Source of the DNA: Saccharopolyspora rosea
GTDB taxonomy: Bacteria > Actinomycetota > Actinomycetes > Mycobacteriales > Pseudonocardiaceae
Assembly (NCBI RefSeq): GCF_025643595.1
Contig: NZ_CP102826.1
Coordinates: 3,038,001 to 3,102,000 of the forward strand
Length of the DNA stretch: 64,000 nt
Direction: 5' to 3'
Position numbers and translations under genes: made by a program. The notes under the pieces were generated by a model. It made no database searches, was not told where the DNA came from, and saw nothing but the letters and a program-made list of their open reading frames with translations. Shown here piece after piece: positions 53,513-63,418 of this stretch (within the stretch, counting starts at the first letter, position 1; each line of letters begins with the position of its first letter).

Positions 53513-54289
53513 ATGGGAAGGCACCGCATGGGGACGTTGCAGGGGCAGGTCGCGCTCGTCACCGGAGCAGGACAAGGCGTCGGGCGGGGCATCGCGCTCG
53601 CCCTGGCGGACGCGGGCGCGTCCGTGGCGGTGGTCGGCCGCACCGAGGCGAAGTTGCAGGACACCTGCGCGTTGATCCGGGAACGCGGCGCCAGGGCCGA
53701 ACCGTTCACGGTCGACGTGGCGGACACCGCCGCCATCCCGCCCCTCGTGGAGCGGGTCGTGCGCAGCACGGGCGGTGTCGACATCCTGGTCAACAACGCC
53801 TACGCGGGCGCCTTCGGGCCGCTGCTGTCGATGAGCGACGACGACTTCCAGCGGGGGTTCCGGACCGCGCCGTTCGCCACGTTCGCGTTCATGAAGGCAT
53901 GCCACCCGCACCTGAAGGCCAACGGCGGCGGTTCGATCGTCAACCTCGTCTCCTCCGCGATGGTGCGCTGGGATCCCACGACCTTCGGTGCGTACGCCGC
54001 GGCCAAGCAGGCCGTCCGCTCGCTCACCAGGACCGCGGCGGTGGAGTGGGGCCGCGACGGGATCCGCGCGAACTCGATCGCGCCCCACGCGCTCTCCCCG
54101 GGTCTGGAGTCCTGGATCGAGGCCAACCCGGAGGAGGCCGCCGCATTCGCCGCGTCCATCCCGCTCGGGCGGATCGGTGAGTGCGAGGCGGACATCGGCC
54201 GGGCCGTCGTCGCCCTGGTCGGCCCGGACATGCGCTACCTGACCGGAGCGACCGTCCCGCTGGACGGCGGACAGGCGTTCTTCGGCTGA
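53513..54289 (+). CDS. SDR family oxidoreductase
   Basis: A 258-residue classical short-chain dehydrogenase. The cofactor motif is TGAGQGVGRGIALALADAGA, NNAYAG follows, and the catalytic Ser (NLVSSAMVRWDP) and YAAAK tetrad are intact. The C-terminal GRIGECEADIGRAVVALVGP is typical of FabG-like enzymes acting on acyl or steroid substrates. It lies upstream of an acyl-CoA synthetase, separated by a hairpin. ATG 53513 is used; ATG 53528 is also possible. Confidence 0.88.
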   Translation: MGRHRMGTLQGQVALVTGAGQGVGRGIALALADAGASVAVVGRTEAKLQDTCALIRERGARAEPFTVDVADTAAIPPLVERVVRSTGGVDILVNNAYAGAFGPLLSMSDDDFQRGFRTAPFATFAFMKACHPHLKANGGGSIVNLVSSAMVRWDPTTFGAYAAAKQAVRSLTRTAAVEWGRDGIRANSIAPHALSPGLESWIEANPEEAAAFAASIPLGRIGECEADIGRAVVALVGPDMRYLTGATVPLDGGQAFFG

Positions 54290-54316
54290 CCCGGCGGTCT
54301 CGTCGCTTCCGCCCCG

Positions 54317-54338
54317 CGGCCCGGGACACCCCGGGCCG
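54317..54338. terminator. Hairpin between SDR and acyl-CoA synthetase genes
   Basis: A 9-bp perfect stem, CGGCCCGGG with CCCGGGCCG, and an ACAC loop. It could terminate or attenuate transcription between the two genes. Confidence 0.5.
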
Positions 54339-54365
54339 ACCACGTCCGCTGAACCGGGAGGGCCG

Positions 54366-56030
54366 ATGACCGAACGCCGGGACACCATCGCCGATCTGCT
54401 GCTCGACCGGATCGGTGACCAGCGGCCGGGACTCCGTTCGCGGGAGCGGACCTGGACCTGGGACGAGGTGGTCGCCGACAGCGCGGTCCGCGCCGGCCGG
54501 CTCCGGCGGTTGCGCGCCGAGGATCGCCCGTTCCACGTCGGGATCCTCCTCGACAACGTCCCGGAGTTCGTGCTCTGGCTGGGCGCGGCCGCGCTCAGCG
54601 GTGCGGCGGTGGTGGGCATCAACCCGACCCGCCGCGGCGCTGCGCTGGAGGAGGAGGTGCGCCGCACCGACCTCCAGCTGGTGGTGACCGATGCGGCGGG
54701 ATGGGAGATCCTCGGAGGTCTGGACATCGGCGTGGCGCGGGACCGCGTCCTGCTCGTGGATTCGGCGGAGTACGCCGCGCAGTTGGCGACGCTGCCGGCC
54801 GAGCCCATCCGGGATCCGTCGGTCACGGCCTCGACCCGGATGCTGCTGTTGTTCACCTCCGGGACCACCGGCGCGTCGAAGGCGGCGATCTGCTCCCAGG
54901 GACGCCTCGCGAGGCTGGCTCGGCAGAACACCGCGAAGTACCGCATCGGCCGCGACGACGTCTGCTACTGCTGCATGCCGCTGTTCCACGGCAACGCGCT
55001 GATGGCCCTGTGGGCGCCTGCGCTGCTCGCCGGAGCATGCGTGGCGCTCGCACCGAAGTTCACGGCGTCGGGCTTCCTGCGGGACGTGCGCCACTACGGC
55101 GCGACCTACTTCACCTACGTCGGCAAGGCGCTCGGCTACGTCCTCGGCCAGCCGGAGCGGCCGGACGACGCGGACAACCCGCTCACGCACGGCTTCGGCA
55201 CCGAGGCGTCCCCGGAGGACCGGATCGAGTTCAAGCGCCGCTTCGGGGCGACGCTGTACGAGGGCTACGGATCCAGCGAGAGCGCCGGGATGGTCGACCG
55301 GACGCCGGACGGGCCGCCGGCGGCGATGGGAGTGCCCGCCCACGCGGGCGTCCGCGTCGTCGACCCGCGGACCCTCGAAACGTGCCCGCGGGCGGCGCTG
55401 GACGAGCACGGCCGGGTGCGCAACGCCGAAGAAGCCATCGGCGAGATCGTCGACACCGAGGGCGCCGCGAAGTTCGAGGGCTACTACAACGACCCGGAGG
55501 CCAACGCCGAACGGGTCCGCCACGGCTGGTACTGGACCGCCGACCTCGGATACGTCGACCAGGCCGGCTACCTGTACTTCGCAGGTCGAGCGGGCGACTG
55601 GATCCGGGTGGACGGGGAGAACATCTCCGCGCTGCTGATCGAGCGGGTCCTGCGCCGCCACCCCGACGTCGTGGCGGCCGCCGCCTTCGCGGTTCCCGAC
55701 CCGCGTTCCGGTGACCAGGTGATGGCGGCCATCGAAATCCCCGAGCGGGTGCGCTTCGACGACCTCGCCATGGCGGACTTCCTCGCCGGGCAGGAGGACC
55801 TGGGCACCAAGGGGGTTCCGCGCTACATCCGCGTGTCGCACCAGTTGCCCGCGACCGGCTCGAACAAGCTCCGCAAGAAGGAGATGCGGGCCGACGGCTG
55901 GCGCACCACCGACGACGTGCACTGGTGGGCCGACCGGGGCGAGCCGTCGTACGCGCCGATGACCGACGAGGACAAGCGGCGGCTGCGCGAGCAGTTCGCC
56001 GCGAACGGCCGCTTGCGCTTCCTGCCCTAG
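54366..56030 (+). CDS. Acyl-CoA synthetase (AMP-forming), FadD17-like
   Basis: A 554-residue ANL-superfamily enzyme that activates a carboxylic acid with ATP and CoA. The phosphate-binding loop is LLLFTSGTTGASKAA, the A5 motif is EGYGSSESAGMVDRT, A7 is WYWTADLGYVDQAGYLYF, and the C-terminal lysine motif is GSNKLRKKEM. The lineage-like sequence HTFG-type core is close to actinobacterial FadD17 proteins. With the SDR upstream it may work in lipid, sterol or aromatic acid breakdown. Confidence 0.9.
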   Translation: MTERRDTIADLLLDRIGDQRPGLRSRERTWTWDEVVADSAVRAGRLRRLRAEDRPFHVGILLDNVPEFVLWLGAAALSGAAVVGINPTRRGAALEEEVRRTDLQLVVTDAAGWEILGGLDIGVARDRVLLVDSAEYAAQLATLPAEPIRDPSVTASTRMLLLFTSGTTGASKAAICSQGRLARLARQNTAKYRIGRDDVCYCCMPLFHGNALMALWAPALLAGACVALAPKFTASGFLRDVRHYGATYFTYVGKALGYVLGQPERPDDADNPLTHGFGTEASPEDRIEFKRRFGATLYEGYGSSESAGMVDRTPDGPPAAMGVPAHAGVRVVDPRTLETCPRAALDEHGRVRNAEEAIGEIVDTEGAAKFEGYYNDPEANAERVRHGWYWTADLGYVDQAGYLYFAGRAGDWIRVDGENISALLIERVLRRHPDVVAAAAFAVPDPRSGDQVMAAIEIPERVRFDDLAMADFLAGQEDLGTKGVPRYIRVSHQLPATGSNKLRKKEMRADGWRTTDDVHWWADRGEPSYAPMTDEDKRRLREQFAANGRLRFLP

Positions 56031-56171
56031 CGACAGGAGTCCCATGTGGACTTTCCCGTCCCACCACCTCGACGAGGCGGGGAGGGCGGACCACGACTTC
56101 CGGCGCTGGTGGCACCGATCGGCCGAGCGCGCCCGGTGAAGGACTTCCGGTCGCGGAGTCCGTTGTGGACT

Positions 56172-56215
56172 CGTCGTCGCCATGTGCGCTCGGCCGAGCG
56201 CACATGGCGACGACG
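56172..56215. terminator. 44-bp perfect palindrome between convergent genes
   Basis: CGTCGTCGCCATGTGCGCTCGG is followed immediately by its exact complement, with no spacer. It lies about 140 bp after the acyl-CoA synthetase stop and 50 bp before the stop of the convergent MFS gene. Termination is the simplest role; there is no T run. Confidence 0.6.
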
Positions 56216-56266
56216 GGCCGGCAATCCCGTGCCGGCACCGGTGCGCGGTCCCGGTCCGCCTTCGGG

Positions 56267-57556
56267 TCAGCTGCGCGCTGCCGCGACCTGCGGTTCCGGC
56301 GACAGGCGGTCGGCCCGGTCGAGCGCGCTGACACCGGCGGCGCACACGAGACCGAGAGCGGCCATGGCCAGCCACGGGAGCATGGACAGGCCCGACGAGC
56401 GAGCGACGTCCAGCGCGCTGCCGGTGACCAGGTTCCCGAGCATGATGCCGATGCCGCACACCGTGTTGTAGAGGCCGTAGTACGTCGCGACCATCCGGTT
56501 CCCGGACAGCGAGACGATCGTGTCCATTTCGAACGGGAACACGATGACCTGGCCGAGCGAGAGCAAGCTCGCCGACAGCACGAGCGGTGCGATCCGCACG
56601 ACGAGCTCGCCGGCCGAGATCCCCGCCGCAGGCAGGGGAGTGGCGGCGGTGAGCAGTGGCGGGACGAACGCCGATCCCATCAGCAGCAGGCCGCTGGTGA
56701 GGCATCGACCGGGGCCCCACCGCCGCTTGCACCACGCGGTGATGCGGAGCTGGCCGACGAGCGCGAGCACACCGGAGACCGCGAACAGCGCCGCGACCGC
56801 GGCGGTGCCGGGCAGGCCGGGCCCGGCCAGCCGTCGCGCCTCCAGCGGCAGCGCCAGGTAGACCTGGTAGGATAGGACGTACGAACCGATCATCGCGATC
56901 GAGAACATGACGAACGAACCGTGGGAGACGACCGTCCGCCAGTCCGACAGCACCGAGGACGCACTCGGACCGCCCCGGCCGGCCGCGCGCTGCGGTAGGG
57001 CGCGAGCCTGCAGGACGGTCAGGACCGCGAAGATGGCCGCGGCGACGAAGCAGGTCGCCTGGAAGGCCACCCCGGTGAGCACCAGGCCCACCAACGGGCC
57101 GAGCAGGATCCCGGTCTGGTAGAAGACGTTGAACAACGCGAACGCCTCGACGCGTCGTTCACCCGCGTCGTGCGCCAGGTAGGCGCGCACCGCCGGGTTG
57201 AACAGCGCCCCGGCGAACCCGGTCGCCGCTGACGCGACCACCAGAGCCGGAACCGAATTCGCCACGCCCAGCAGGGCGAAACCGATCGTGCGCAGCAGGC
57301 AGCCCGCGATGATCAGCGGCTTGTACCCGAACCGGTCGGCGAGCGTGCCGCCGATCAGGAACATCCCCTGCTGGGAGAAGTTCCGCACCCCGAGGATCAA
57401 CCCGACGATCCACGTCGCCAGCCCGAGCCCGCCGGACAGGTGCGCCGCCAGGTACGGGATGAGCATGTAGAAGCCGAGGTTGATGGTGAACTGGTTGAGC
57501 ACCAGCAGCCGCACCGTCCGGTCGAACGACCGGTACTGGCGAACCGTCCGGATCAA
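56267..57556 (-). CDS. MFS transporter, probable small-molecule exporter
   Basis: A 429-residue, 12-helix MFS protein of the drug-exporter type: [20 protein letters not shown] in helix 1, [17 protein letters not shown] in loop 2-3, and [20 protein letters not shown] in helix 4-5. It starts at a TTG whose bases overlap the stop of the upstream cysteine-synthase-like gene (TTGA), the frame and spacing making this the best start. It probably exports the product of that enzyme, or protects the cell from it. Confidence 0.83.
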   Translation of the reverse strand: MIRTVRQYRSFDRTVRLLVLNQFTINLGFYMLIPYLAAHLSGGLGLATWIVGLILGVRNFSQQGMFLIGGTLADRFGYKPLIIAGCLLRTIGFALLGVANSVPALVVASAATGFAGALFNPAVRAYLAHDAGERRVEAFALFNVFYQTGILLGPLVGLVLTGVAFQATCFVAAAIFAVLTVLQARALPQRAAGRGGPSASSVLSDWRTVVSHGSFVMFSIAMIGSYVLSYQVYLALPLEARRLAGPGLPGTAAVAALFAVSGVLALVGQLRITAWCKRRWGPGRCLTSGLLLMGSAFVPPLLTAATPLPAAGISAGELVVRIAPLVLSASLLSLGQVIVFPFEMDTIVSLSGNRMVATYYGLYNTVCGIGIMLGNLVTGSALDVARSSGLSMLPWLAMAALGLVCAAGVSALDRADRLSPEPQVAAARS

Positions 57557-58704
57557 CGCGCACCCCCTGCGGTCGTGGTCGTCGCGGGCGAAGCCGCTGC
57601 GGGCGCGGAGACGTCGGTGCACCGCGTCCACCGGGTGACTTCGCGTTCTCGGGCGTGGGCGACGACGTCGGGCTCGGTCGGCGGTTCGACGTCCAGCAGA
57701 TCGTTGCGGTGGCAGTACTCGTCGTTGTAGAGCGTGTCGAAGTACCGCTGCGGACCGTCCGGGAATATCGCCGCGACACGGGTGCTGCGGCCGACCCGGC
57801 GGGCTGCCCAGCCCGCGACCAGGCCGACGGCTCCCACGCTCCAGCCGCCGCTGGCGTAGGTGGCGGCCGCGAGCCGCCGGGCGGCCCAGACCGCCTCGGC
57901 CGGGCCGACCCAGTGGACCTCGTCGAACGCGCCGTAGTCGATGTTGCGCGGGTAGATGCTGGAACCGAGCCCGCGCATGAGCCGCTTCCGCGCCGGTTGC
58001 CCGAAAATGGTCGACCCGACGGTGTCCACACCGATCAGCCGCATGTCGGGGTTGAAGTTCCGGAGCACCCGCGTCACACCGGCGGAATGTCCGCCGGTGC
58101 CCACGGAGCACACGAGAACGTCGATCCTGCGCAGTTGGGTGACCAATTCGAGCGCGAGCGAGGAGTAGCCCGCGACGTTGTCGGGGTTGTTGTACTGGTC
58201 GGGGCAGAACGAACCGGGATTGGCGGCGAGCAGCTCGTGCACCCGCTGCCGGCGGGCCTGCTGCCAACCCCCGGTCGGATGCGGTTCGGCGACGACGTCG
58301 ACGAGGGCGCCGTAGGCGCGCAGCATCCGCCGCATCATCGGTTCCAGCCCGGGGTCGGTCACCAGCGTGACCGGGTGTTCGTGGGTGATGCCCGCCAGCG
58401 CCAGACCGAGGCCGAGCGTGCCGCTGGTCGACTCCACGATCAGCCCACCTGGCTGGAGGTCACCGCGCTGTCGCGCGCGTTCGACCATGTGCAGCGCGGG
58501 CCTGTCCTTCATGCCGCCCGGGTTGTGGCCTTCGAGCTTGGCCCAGAAACCGGTGCCGAGCGGGTTGAACGGTTCGTCGATCCACAGGACCGGGGTGTTG
58601 CCGACCGTCGTGTCGATTCCGTGCGCGCGAACCCGGCCGAAGCCGGAATCGTTGGCAGGGACGAATTCGGCGTCTTTCTGGGCATGCGGGAGCAACAGTT
58701 CCAT
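57553..58704 (-). CDS. PLP-dependent cysteine synthase family protein
   Basis: A 383-residue fold-type II PLP enzyme. The Schiff-base lysine lies in [18 protein letters not shown], the substrate loop in [16 protein letters not shown] and the phosphate-binding loop in [17 protein letters not shown]. It fits actinobacterial proteins annotated as cysteine synthase/cysteine desulfhydrase (Cds1-like) more than CysK or CysM. A role in making an unusual amino acid is also possible. It is translationally coupled to an MFS gene. The 50-residue C-terminal tail is longer than usual. Confidence 0.82.
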   Translation of the reverse strand: MELLLPHAQKDAEFVPANDSGFGRVRAHGIDTTVGNTPVLWIDEPFNPLGTGFWAKLEGHNPGGMKDRPALHMVERARQRGDLQPGGLIVESTSGTLGLGLALAGITHEHPVTLVTDPGLEPMMRRMLRAYGALVDVVAEPHPTGGWQQARRQRVHELLAANPGSFCPDQYNNPDNVAGYSSLALELVTQLRRIDVLVCSVGTGGHSAGVTRVLRNFNPDMRLIGVDTVGSTIFGQPARKRLMRGLGSSIYPRNIDYGAFDEVHWVGPAEAVWAARRLAAATYASGGWSVGAVGLVAGWAARRVGRSTRVAAIFPDGPQRYFDTLYNDEYCHRNDLLDVEPPTEPDVVAHAREREVTRWTRCTDVSAPAAASPATTTTAGGAR

Positions 58705-58838
58705 GTCGGGTAGTCCCTCGCGAAGAGAAGTTCACCGCGTGCGAGCGCAAGCGGGTGGGAGACAGCACCGGTCCCGAGTCGAAGCGACCCGAGCCGGCGG
58801 TGCTTACCGGTTGGTTCCGGAGAGAACGGGAGGGACGA

Positions 58839-59252
58839 TCACGTGCGCGAGACGCACGAGCGGACGAGGACCTCGCGCCCGCTCGGCGGCAGCACAGGCC
58901 GGGAACACCAGGGCGAATGCGGACGTCGAGCCTGCGCGAACGGCGTGTCGGCCGTGGTCACGACGTCGTCGCCGACGACCGCGGGCACGACCGCCGCCAG
59001 GTCCCGGGAGGAGGCCATGCAGTGCGGGTCCGTCGGCCCGTGCTCCGCATCTCCGCAGTTGTCCTGGTCCTGGCCGTGCGAGCCGGAAGTGGTGACGACG
59101 TTGACGCTCGCCGGCGGGCTGGGGCGTTGCGCGGCGCGGGCGTGGTCTCCGCAGATCATCGCGTTCGCCGCGAGCAGCGAAGCCAGTGCGAGCACAGCGA
59201 GGCACAGGCGACGCGCAGAGCGGCGGCGAACGGTGATCGGCGAAACGCGCAC
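58839..59252 (-). CDS. Hypothetical small secreted or membrane protein
   Basis: 137 aa from ATG 59252. One hydrophobic N-terminal segment (LCLAVLALASLLAANAMICG) could be a signal peptide or anchor. It is followed by a His/Cys/Asp-containing stretch (SHGQDQDNCGDAEHGPTDPH) and a second weakly hydrophobic part. The layout recalls small actinobacterial membrane proteins of unknown function. No motif is recognised. Confidence 0.5.
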   Translation of the reverse strand: MRVSPITVRRRSARRLCLAVLALASLLAANAMICGDHARAAQRPSPPASVNVVTTSGSHGQDQDNCGDAEHGPTDPHCMASSRDLAAVVPAVVGDDVVTTADTPFAQARRPHSPWCSRPVLPPSGREVLVRSCVSRT

Positions 59253-59711
59253 GGTGACAACCGTGCCAGGACGTCGTCGGCCGGGTGCCGCTGGATCTCG
59301 GCAATCCGAGAGTTCGACGAGTGCTCACCCTTGCTGAAAGCGGGTTTTGGCCGAACAGGGACTCTACTGTGGACCCTGCACCGCCGAGCTGGCGGTGCAG
59401 GCGTTCGGGGGGCTCACGTTGATCCCGGAGGTGGCCGCGTTCGGCGGGTACTCGCCGGCGACGCTGAGCGGCGCGGACGAGGTGAGCCTGCCGGTGTCGG
59501 CGGTGTGCGGGGTCGCTCTGCTCGCCCTCGCCGCCGCGGGGTGGCGGACCGCCTCGGGACCGCGCCCGCGGCAGCGCGCGAGGACCAGGGGGAGTGCGCG
59601 CGGGACTGAACGACGGGACACGCGCGTCCGCGGCGGTGCCCCGACCCGGTCCACCCCGCCGTCCCGCGGCACGGGTCCGGCTCGCAGCGCACGTGTCCGC
59701 GCAGGACCCGG
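59253..59711. other. Region without a supported gene
   Basis: About 460 bp downstream of the gas-vesicle operon. Open frames cross it on both strands, one with a hydrophobic stretch (VSLPVSAVCGVALLALAAAG at about 59490), but no frame has a convincing start, ribosome site or family match. It may contain decayed DNA. Confidence 0.3.
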
Positions 59712-60044
59712 TCACCGGGGGCCGTCGTCGGTTCCCGCCGGGTCCTCGGGCAGCAGCGGACCGAGCGGGCCGAGGTCGATGTTCAGGTCCTCGCTGGTGA
59801 ACCCGAAGTGGTCCTTGAGCTCCTGCATCGCCTGGGCCAGTTTCATCAGGGCCAGGCCCAGTTCCTCGACCTGCTCCTCGGAGAGGTCCTCGTCCTCGAC
59901 GCGGCGCAACGCCTGCCGTTCCATCAGCTGGCGGATCAGCTCCACGACCGTCAGCACCAGGCGCACCAGGTCCCGCCGCACCGACTCGGCGTCGGTCTCG
60001 ATCCGGTCCGGCAACCGGCTCGGCCGGTCCGCGGGCTCAGCCAT
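59712..60044 (-). CDS. gvpK: Gas vesicle protein K
   Basis: 110 aa, matching GvpK. It has the conserved helical stretch RDLVRLVLTVVELIRQLMER and RRVEDEDLSEEQVEELG, then LMKLAQAMQELKDHFGF. GvpK is a minor protein required for vesicle assembly. It is the last gene of the leftward gvp operon and overlaps gvpS by eight bases. Confidence 0.92.
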   Translation of the reverse strand: MAEPADRPSRLPDRIETDAESVRRDLVRLVLTVVELIRQLMERQALRRVEDEDLSEEQVEELGLALMKLAQAMQELKDHFGFTSEDLNIDLGPLGPLLPEDPAGTDDGPR

Positions 60045-60252
60045 CGCAGCCCTCCTGCTCCGCCGCCCGTTGCACCGAGCTGATGATCGCCCGCAGCGAG
60101 ACCCGCACCAGGTCGACCTCGGCCAGCGAGATCGTCACGTCACCGGTGATCACCACGCCGCCGGCCAGCAACCGGTCGAGCAGGTCGACCAGCGCGACGT
60201 CGCGGGGGCCGCGCAGCTCGACCACGCCGGGTTCGCGGTCACCGGTGGTCAC
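60037..60252 (-). CDS. gvpS: Gas vesicle GvpA/J-family protein, GvpS position
   Basis: 71 aa of the GvpA/GvpJ shell-protein family: RDVALVDLLDRLLAGGVVIT followed by DVTISLAEVDLVRVSLRAII. It starts at GTG 60252, overlapping the gvpL stop. By order (J-L-S-K as in Streptomyces clusters) it is GvpS. It is probably a minor shell or nucleation component. Confidence 0.88.
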   Translation of the reverse strand: MTTGDREPGVVELRGPRDVALVDLLDRLLAGGVVITGDVTISLAEVDLVRVSLRAIISSVQRAAEQEGCDG

Positions 60253-61028
60253 GTTTCCCCCTCGTGCTGGACGGTCGCGAACGAGTACGGCGGCCACGGT
60301 CCGGTGAGTTCCAGCCGCAGCGCGGTGTGCTCGCGGGCGAGTTCGTGCACCGCCCCGGTGAACTCCTCGTCGCGGGTGCCGTCGACGAGGTACGCGCCGT
60401 TGAGCACCATCACGCCGCGGTATCCCGCCAGCTCGCGGCTCTGCGGCCGGTGCGTGCGGGCCTGCGCGGCGAGCCCGGCCAGCGCCGCGTGGACCTCGCC
60501 CGCCTGCCGCACCGCGTCCTGCTTCGCCCGTTCCGCGGTGTCCCGGCGCTCGCGCACCCGGCGCAGGTACGTCGCGCCGGGACGGCCGGTGCCCGCCGTT
60601 CCCGCGGGTTCGCGTTCTTCGGCAGCGGTGAGCTCGGCGTACGCCTTGACACCCCACTCCGTGCGCCCGGCGACCTGGTCGAGCAGCTCGCCGAACAGCT
60701 CGGCGCGTTCGGCGAGGCAGGCGCGCACCCGGTCGTCGCCGTAGAACACCGTCGCCCGCCCCATCGGGACCACGGCCGCCTCCTCGGCGACCGCCTCGAC
60801 GCCCTGGTTGTGGGTGCGCGCGGTGCTGTTCAGCCAGTCGACGTCCTCCAGGTTCCGGCGCAGCGCCGACTCGCCGAACTCGTCCTCGGCGACGTCGCTG
60901 GCCACGGCCGCGAGTTCGCCGTGCTCCACCCGGCGCAGCTCGGCGCCGCCGAAGCCCTGCGAGCCGGGCGGCGGGCCGCCGGCCGACCGGTGGACGACCG
61001 CGTAGACGTAGGTCAGCGGTTCAGCCAC
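60249..61028 (-). CDS. gvpL: Gas vesicle protein GvpL/GvpF family, L position
   Basis: 259 aa of the GvpF/L family, with LTYVYAVVHRSAGGPPPG, AAVVPMGRATVFYGDDRVR (the conserved V-P-M/L-R-F/A-T region), WGVKAYAEL and MVLNGAYLVDGTRDEEFTGA. GvpF/L proteins bind GvpA and help early vesicle nucleation. It overlaps both neighbours, showing coupled translation. Confidence 0.92.
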   Translation of the reverse strand: MAEPLTYVYAVVHRSAGGPPPGSQGFGGAELRRVEHGELAAVASDVAEDEFGESALRRNLEDVDWLNSTARTHNQGVEAVAEEAAVVPMGRATVFYGDDRVRACLAERAELFGELLDQVAGRTEWGVKAYAELTAAEEREPAGTAGTGRPGATYLRRVRERRDTAERAKQDAVRQAGEVHAALAGLAAQARTHRPQSRELAGYRGVMVLNGAYLVDGTRDEEFTGAVHELAREHTALRLELTGPWPPYSFATVQHEGET

Positions 61029-61398
61029 GGTCGCGTTCCTCCTGCTCGTCGGCGAGCGCGTCGTCCTGCGGCCGTTCGCCGGACTCCAGTTCCCGGACCC
61101 GCCGCTGCAACCGCCGGTTCTCCTCGGCGAGTTCGTGGTGCCCGGACGACAGCGTCGGATCGTGCTCCCACCAGTCGATGCCCATCTCGCGGGCCCGCTC
61201 CACCGAGGCCACGACGAGTCGCAGCTTGATGGTGAGCAGTTCGATGTCGAGCAGGTTCACCCGGATGTCGCCGGCGAGGACGATCCCCTTGTCCAGCACC
61301 CGTTCCAGGATGTCGGCCAGGTTCGCCGCCTCCGGCCGGGCGGGAGCACCGCCCCGCTCGTACCGGTCGGGAACCCGGCCGCCGTACGGATCGGTCAT
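61021..61398 (-). CDS. gvpJ: Gas vesicle GvpA/J-family protein with coiled-coil tail, GvpJ position
   Basis: 125 aa. The GvpA-like core (LADILERVLDKGIVLAGDIR; VNLLDIELLTIKLRLVVASV) is followed by WWEHDP and a heptad-rich charged tail (EENRRLQRRVRELE). This extended form fits GvpJ. It overlaps gvpL by eight bases. Confidence 0.9.
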   Translation of the reverse strand: MTDPYGGRVPDRYERGGAPARPEAANLADILERVLDKGIVLAGDIRVNLLDIELLTIKLRLVVASVERAREMGIDWWEHDPTLSSGHHELAEENRRLQRRVRELESGERPQDDALADEQEERDRG

Positions 61399-61415
61399 TC
61401 AGGCGTCCTCCTCGA

Positions 61416-61967
61416 TCACTCCGCGTCGCCGTGCCCCCTCGCGTACCGGCTGACCCTGCGGTAGGACACCAGCTCGCCGGTCTCGTCCAGCTCCGCCTCG
61501 TACACGGCCATCACGTCCGTGCTGTCCGGAACCCGGTGGCTTTCCACCACTTCCACCCCGACCCGCCAACCGTCGGCGGACCGCTCCAGCGCCGTGACGC
61601 CCTCGGCGTCGCGGCCGGTGAGCTCCCGCACCTGGCGCACCGCGAGCCGGGCCGCCTCGTTGGCGCGCAGCGACGTCCCGCTGCGGCGCGCCGCGGAGTC
61701 CTCCGCCGCTGAGCTCTCCTCGCGCTCCGCGACCTCCCGGTCGGCGGGCTGCGACCGCTCCTGCTCGTCGCGCTCGGAGCGTTCCCGCTCGTCCCGTTCC
61801 GGCCGGTCCCGTTCGGCGCGCTCCGAACGCTTCCGCGGTGTCCGGGTCCGCTCGCGGGATTCCCGTTCGCCGCGTTCCTCCGGCGCGCGCCCGCGGGACG
61901 GGCGGCGGACGTCACCGTCCGGGCGGCGTCGCGGCCGTTCTCCCCGGGCCTCGGGATCACCGGACAC
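61416..61967 (-). CDS. gvpO: Gas vesicle protein O with long disordered N-terminus
   Basis: 183 aa. Only the C-terminal 85 residues are the conserved GvpO domain (RQVRELTGRDAEGVTALERS; GWRVGVEVVESHRVPDSTDV; YEAELDETGELVSYRRVSRY). The N-terminal 100 residues are almost entirely Arg, Glu, Asp and Ser, repeating RERS/ERDE-like units, and are surely disordered. GvpO is required for vesicle formation in haloarchaea and is conserved in actinomycetes. Confidence 0.9.
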   Translation of the reverse strand: MSGDPEARGERPRRRPDGDVRRPSRGRAPEERGERESRERTRTPRKRSERAERDRPERDERERSERDEQERSQPADREVAEREESSAAEDSAARRSGTSLRANEAARLAVRQVRELTGRDAEGVTALERSADGWRVGVEVVESHRVPDSTDVMAVYEAELDETGELVSYRRVSRYARGHGDAE

Positions 61968-61973
61968 CCGGCA

Positions 61974-62219
61974 TCACGTCTTCCCCGAGCGGTTCTGCGC
62001 CTCCAGAAGGCGGTTCAGCAACGCCTTCTGCAGTTCGTCCCGCTCCTCGTCGGTGATCTCGCCCGCGGTGTGCGCCCGCTCGACCTTCGTCAGCTGGTCG
62101 CGCACCACCGCCGGGTCGTAGTACTCCTGCTCCGCGGACCGCTTCAGCTGCTCGGCGATCCACACCGCGGCGTGCACCGGCTTCAACGGCCACGTGACGA
62201 GGCTGCTGATCAGTCCCAT
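61974..62219 (-). CDS. gvpG: Gas vesicle protein G
   Basis: 81 aa with the GvpG pattern: MGLISSLVTWPLKPVHAAVW at the N-terminus, then a helical region EEQ-rich to EITDEERDELQKALLNRLLE. GvpG is a minor assembly factor always found next to gvpF. Three bases separate it from the gvpF stop. Confidence 0.92.
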   Translation of the reverse strand: MGLISSLVTWPLKPVHAAVWIAEQLKRSAEQEYYDPAVVRDQLTKVERAHTAGEITDEERDELQKALLNRLLEAQNRSGKT

Positions 62220-62222
62220 GTT

Positions 62223-62987
62223 TCACACTCCGGGGAGGAAGTCGTACGGTGCCAGCGGGCCGATCAGCCGCATCCCGATCCGTTCCCGCCATTGCCGGCC
62301 CTGTCGTTCCACGGCGTCTTCGAACTCCGCGATGTGGTCGCGGTCGACGAGGAAGGACACGGACAACGCCTCGTCCTCGCCGGCGACCTCGTGGATCAGC
62401 GAGCTGCGCGCATCCGAAGCCACCGCGTCGACCAAGCAGCGCGCGTCCTCGGCGCGCTTGGCCGACACCGCGGCGTGCACCAGTTCGCCGAGCCGCACCC
62501 GGTCGTCGTAGGCCGCGGTCGGATCCACACCTCGCAGGCGTTCCCGGAGCTCGGCGATCTCGGGGTCCTCTAGCACGACCTCCCGCAGGTGGGCCTGCTC
62601 GATGTAGGTGCCCCGCACCGCGAACTGGACCTTGCCTTCGAGCTGGGACAGCACCGAGCGGAAGCGTTCCTGGTGGGGTTCCAGCAGTTCCTCGGCCACC
62701 GCGGCGGCATCGCTGACCACCGCGCCGAAGCGCATCGGCAGCACCTCGGTCTCGGAGGCGAGCGTGTCCAGGACCCGTTCGTGCACCAGCAGGTCCTCCG
62801 GCGTGCCCAACGGGCGGTTGATCTCCAGGTCGCTGACCAGCGCGGACAACTCGCCGTGCGAGACCAGTTCCACTTCGGTCTCGCCGCCGACAGCGGGCAG
62901 CTGCTCGGGCAGCGATTCCCGGAGCGGGACCACCCCGTACACGTAGAGGCCGCGTTCGACGACCTGCTCGCCCGGCTCGGCGCTCAT
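62223..62987 (-). CDS. gvpF: Gas vesicle protein GvpF/GvpL family, F position
   Basis: 254 aa. It starts after a short leader with [20 protein letters not shown], and has [20 protein letters not shown] and [19 protein letters not shown], the family's core, then [20 protein letters not shown] and the C-terminal [12 protein letters not shown]. It directly follows gvpA (four-base overlap), as GvpF does in other clusters. Confidence 0.93.
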   Translation of the reverse strand: MSAEPGEQVVERGLYVYGVVPLRESLPEQLPAVGGETEVELVSHGELSALVSDLEINRPLGTPEDLLVHERVLDTLASETEVLPMRFGAVVSDAAAVAEELLEPHQERFRSVLSQLEGKVQFAVRGTYIEQAHLREVVLEDPEIAELRERLRGVDPTAAYDDRVRLGELVHAAVSAKRAEDARCLVDAVASDARSSLIHEVAGEDEALSVSFLVDRDHIAEFEDAVERQGRQWRERIGMRLIGPLAPYDFLPGV

Positions 62988-63412
62988 CGCCGCCGCTCCT
63001 TCCGGGAGCCGTGGCCGGGTCGCGCGGGCTCGGTCTCGCGCTCGTCCTCACCGCGGAACTCGTTGAACTTGTCCTTGGCGGCGTCGATCATTCCCTTGGT
63101 CTTGCCCGCGGCCCCCGCCTGGCTCGCGCCCTCGGTCACGCCTTCCACGAGCTCGGGCAGGTCCTTGCCGCCCTTCTCGTGCAGGTCGAGCCGGTTCGTG
63201 GCATCGGCGAACCGCAGGTAGGTGTCCACGCTCGCGACCACGACGCGGGCGTCGATGGTGACCAGTTCGATGCCGACCAGCGAGACGCGCGCGAACGCGT
63301 CGATCACGAGCCCCTTCTCCAGGATGAGGTCCACGACGTCGGCGAGGCTGCTCGCCTGCTGCCGCGAGACGGCGCTCTGGCCGCCCTGCTGGTCGTTGGT
63401 TGCCACAGTCAC
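62984..63412 (-). CDS. gvpA: Gas vesicle structural protein GvpA (GvpA/J family) with C-terminal extension
   Basis: 142 aa. The core [40 protein letters not shown] and [15 protein letters not shown] is the GvpA signature. A charged tail of about 60 residues ([18 protein letters not shown]) extends beyond the core, as in actinomycete GvpA proteins. It is the probable main shell protein and lies second in the operon after the SRPBCC gene. Confidence 0.93.
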   Translation of the reverse strand: MTVATNDQQGGQSAVSRQQASSLADVVDLILEKGLVIDAFARVSLVGIELVTIDARVVVASVDTYLRFADATNRLDLHEKGGKDLPELVEGVTEGASQAGAAGKTKGMIDAAKDKFNEFRGEDERETEPARPGHGSRKERRR

Positions 63413-63418
63413 GTGCCG

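Noticed and set aside
53207..54946. 579-codon minus-strand frame over the SDR and acyl-CoA synthetase genes
   Set aside because: It is antisense to two well-supported genes and has no recognisable domain.
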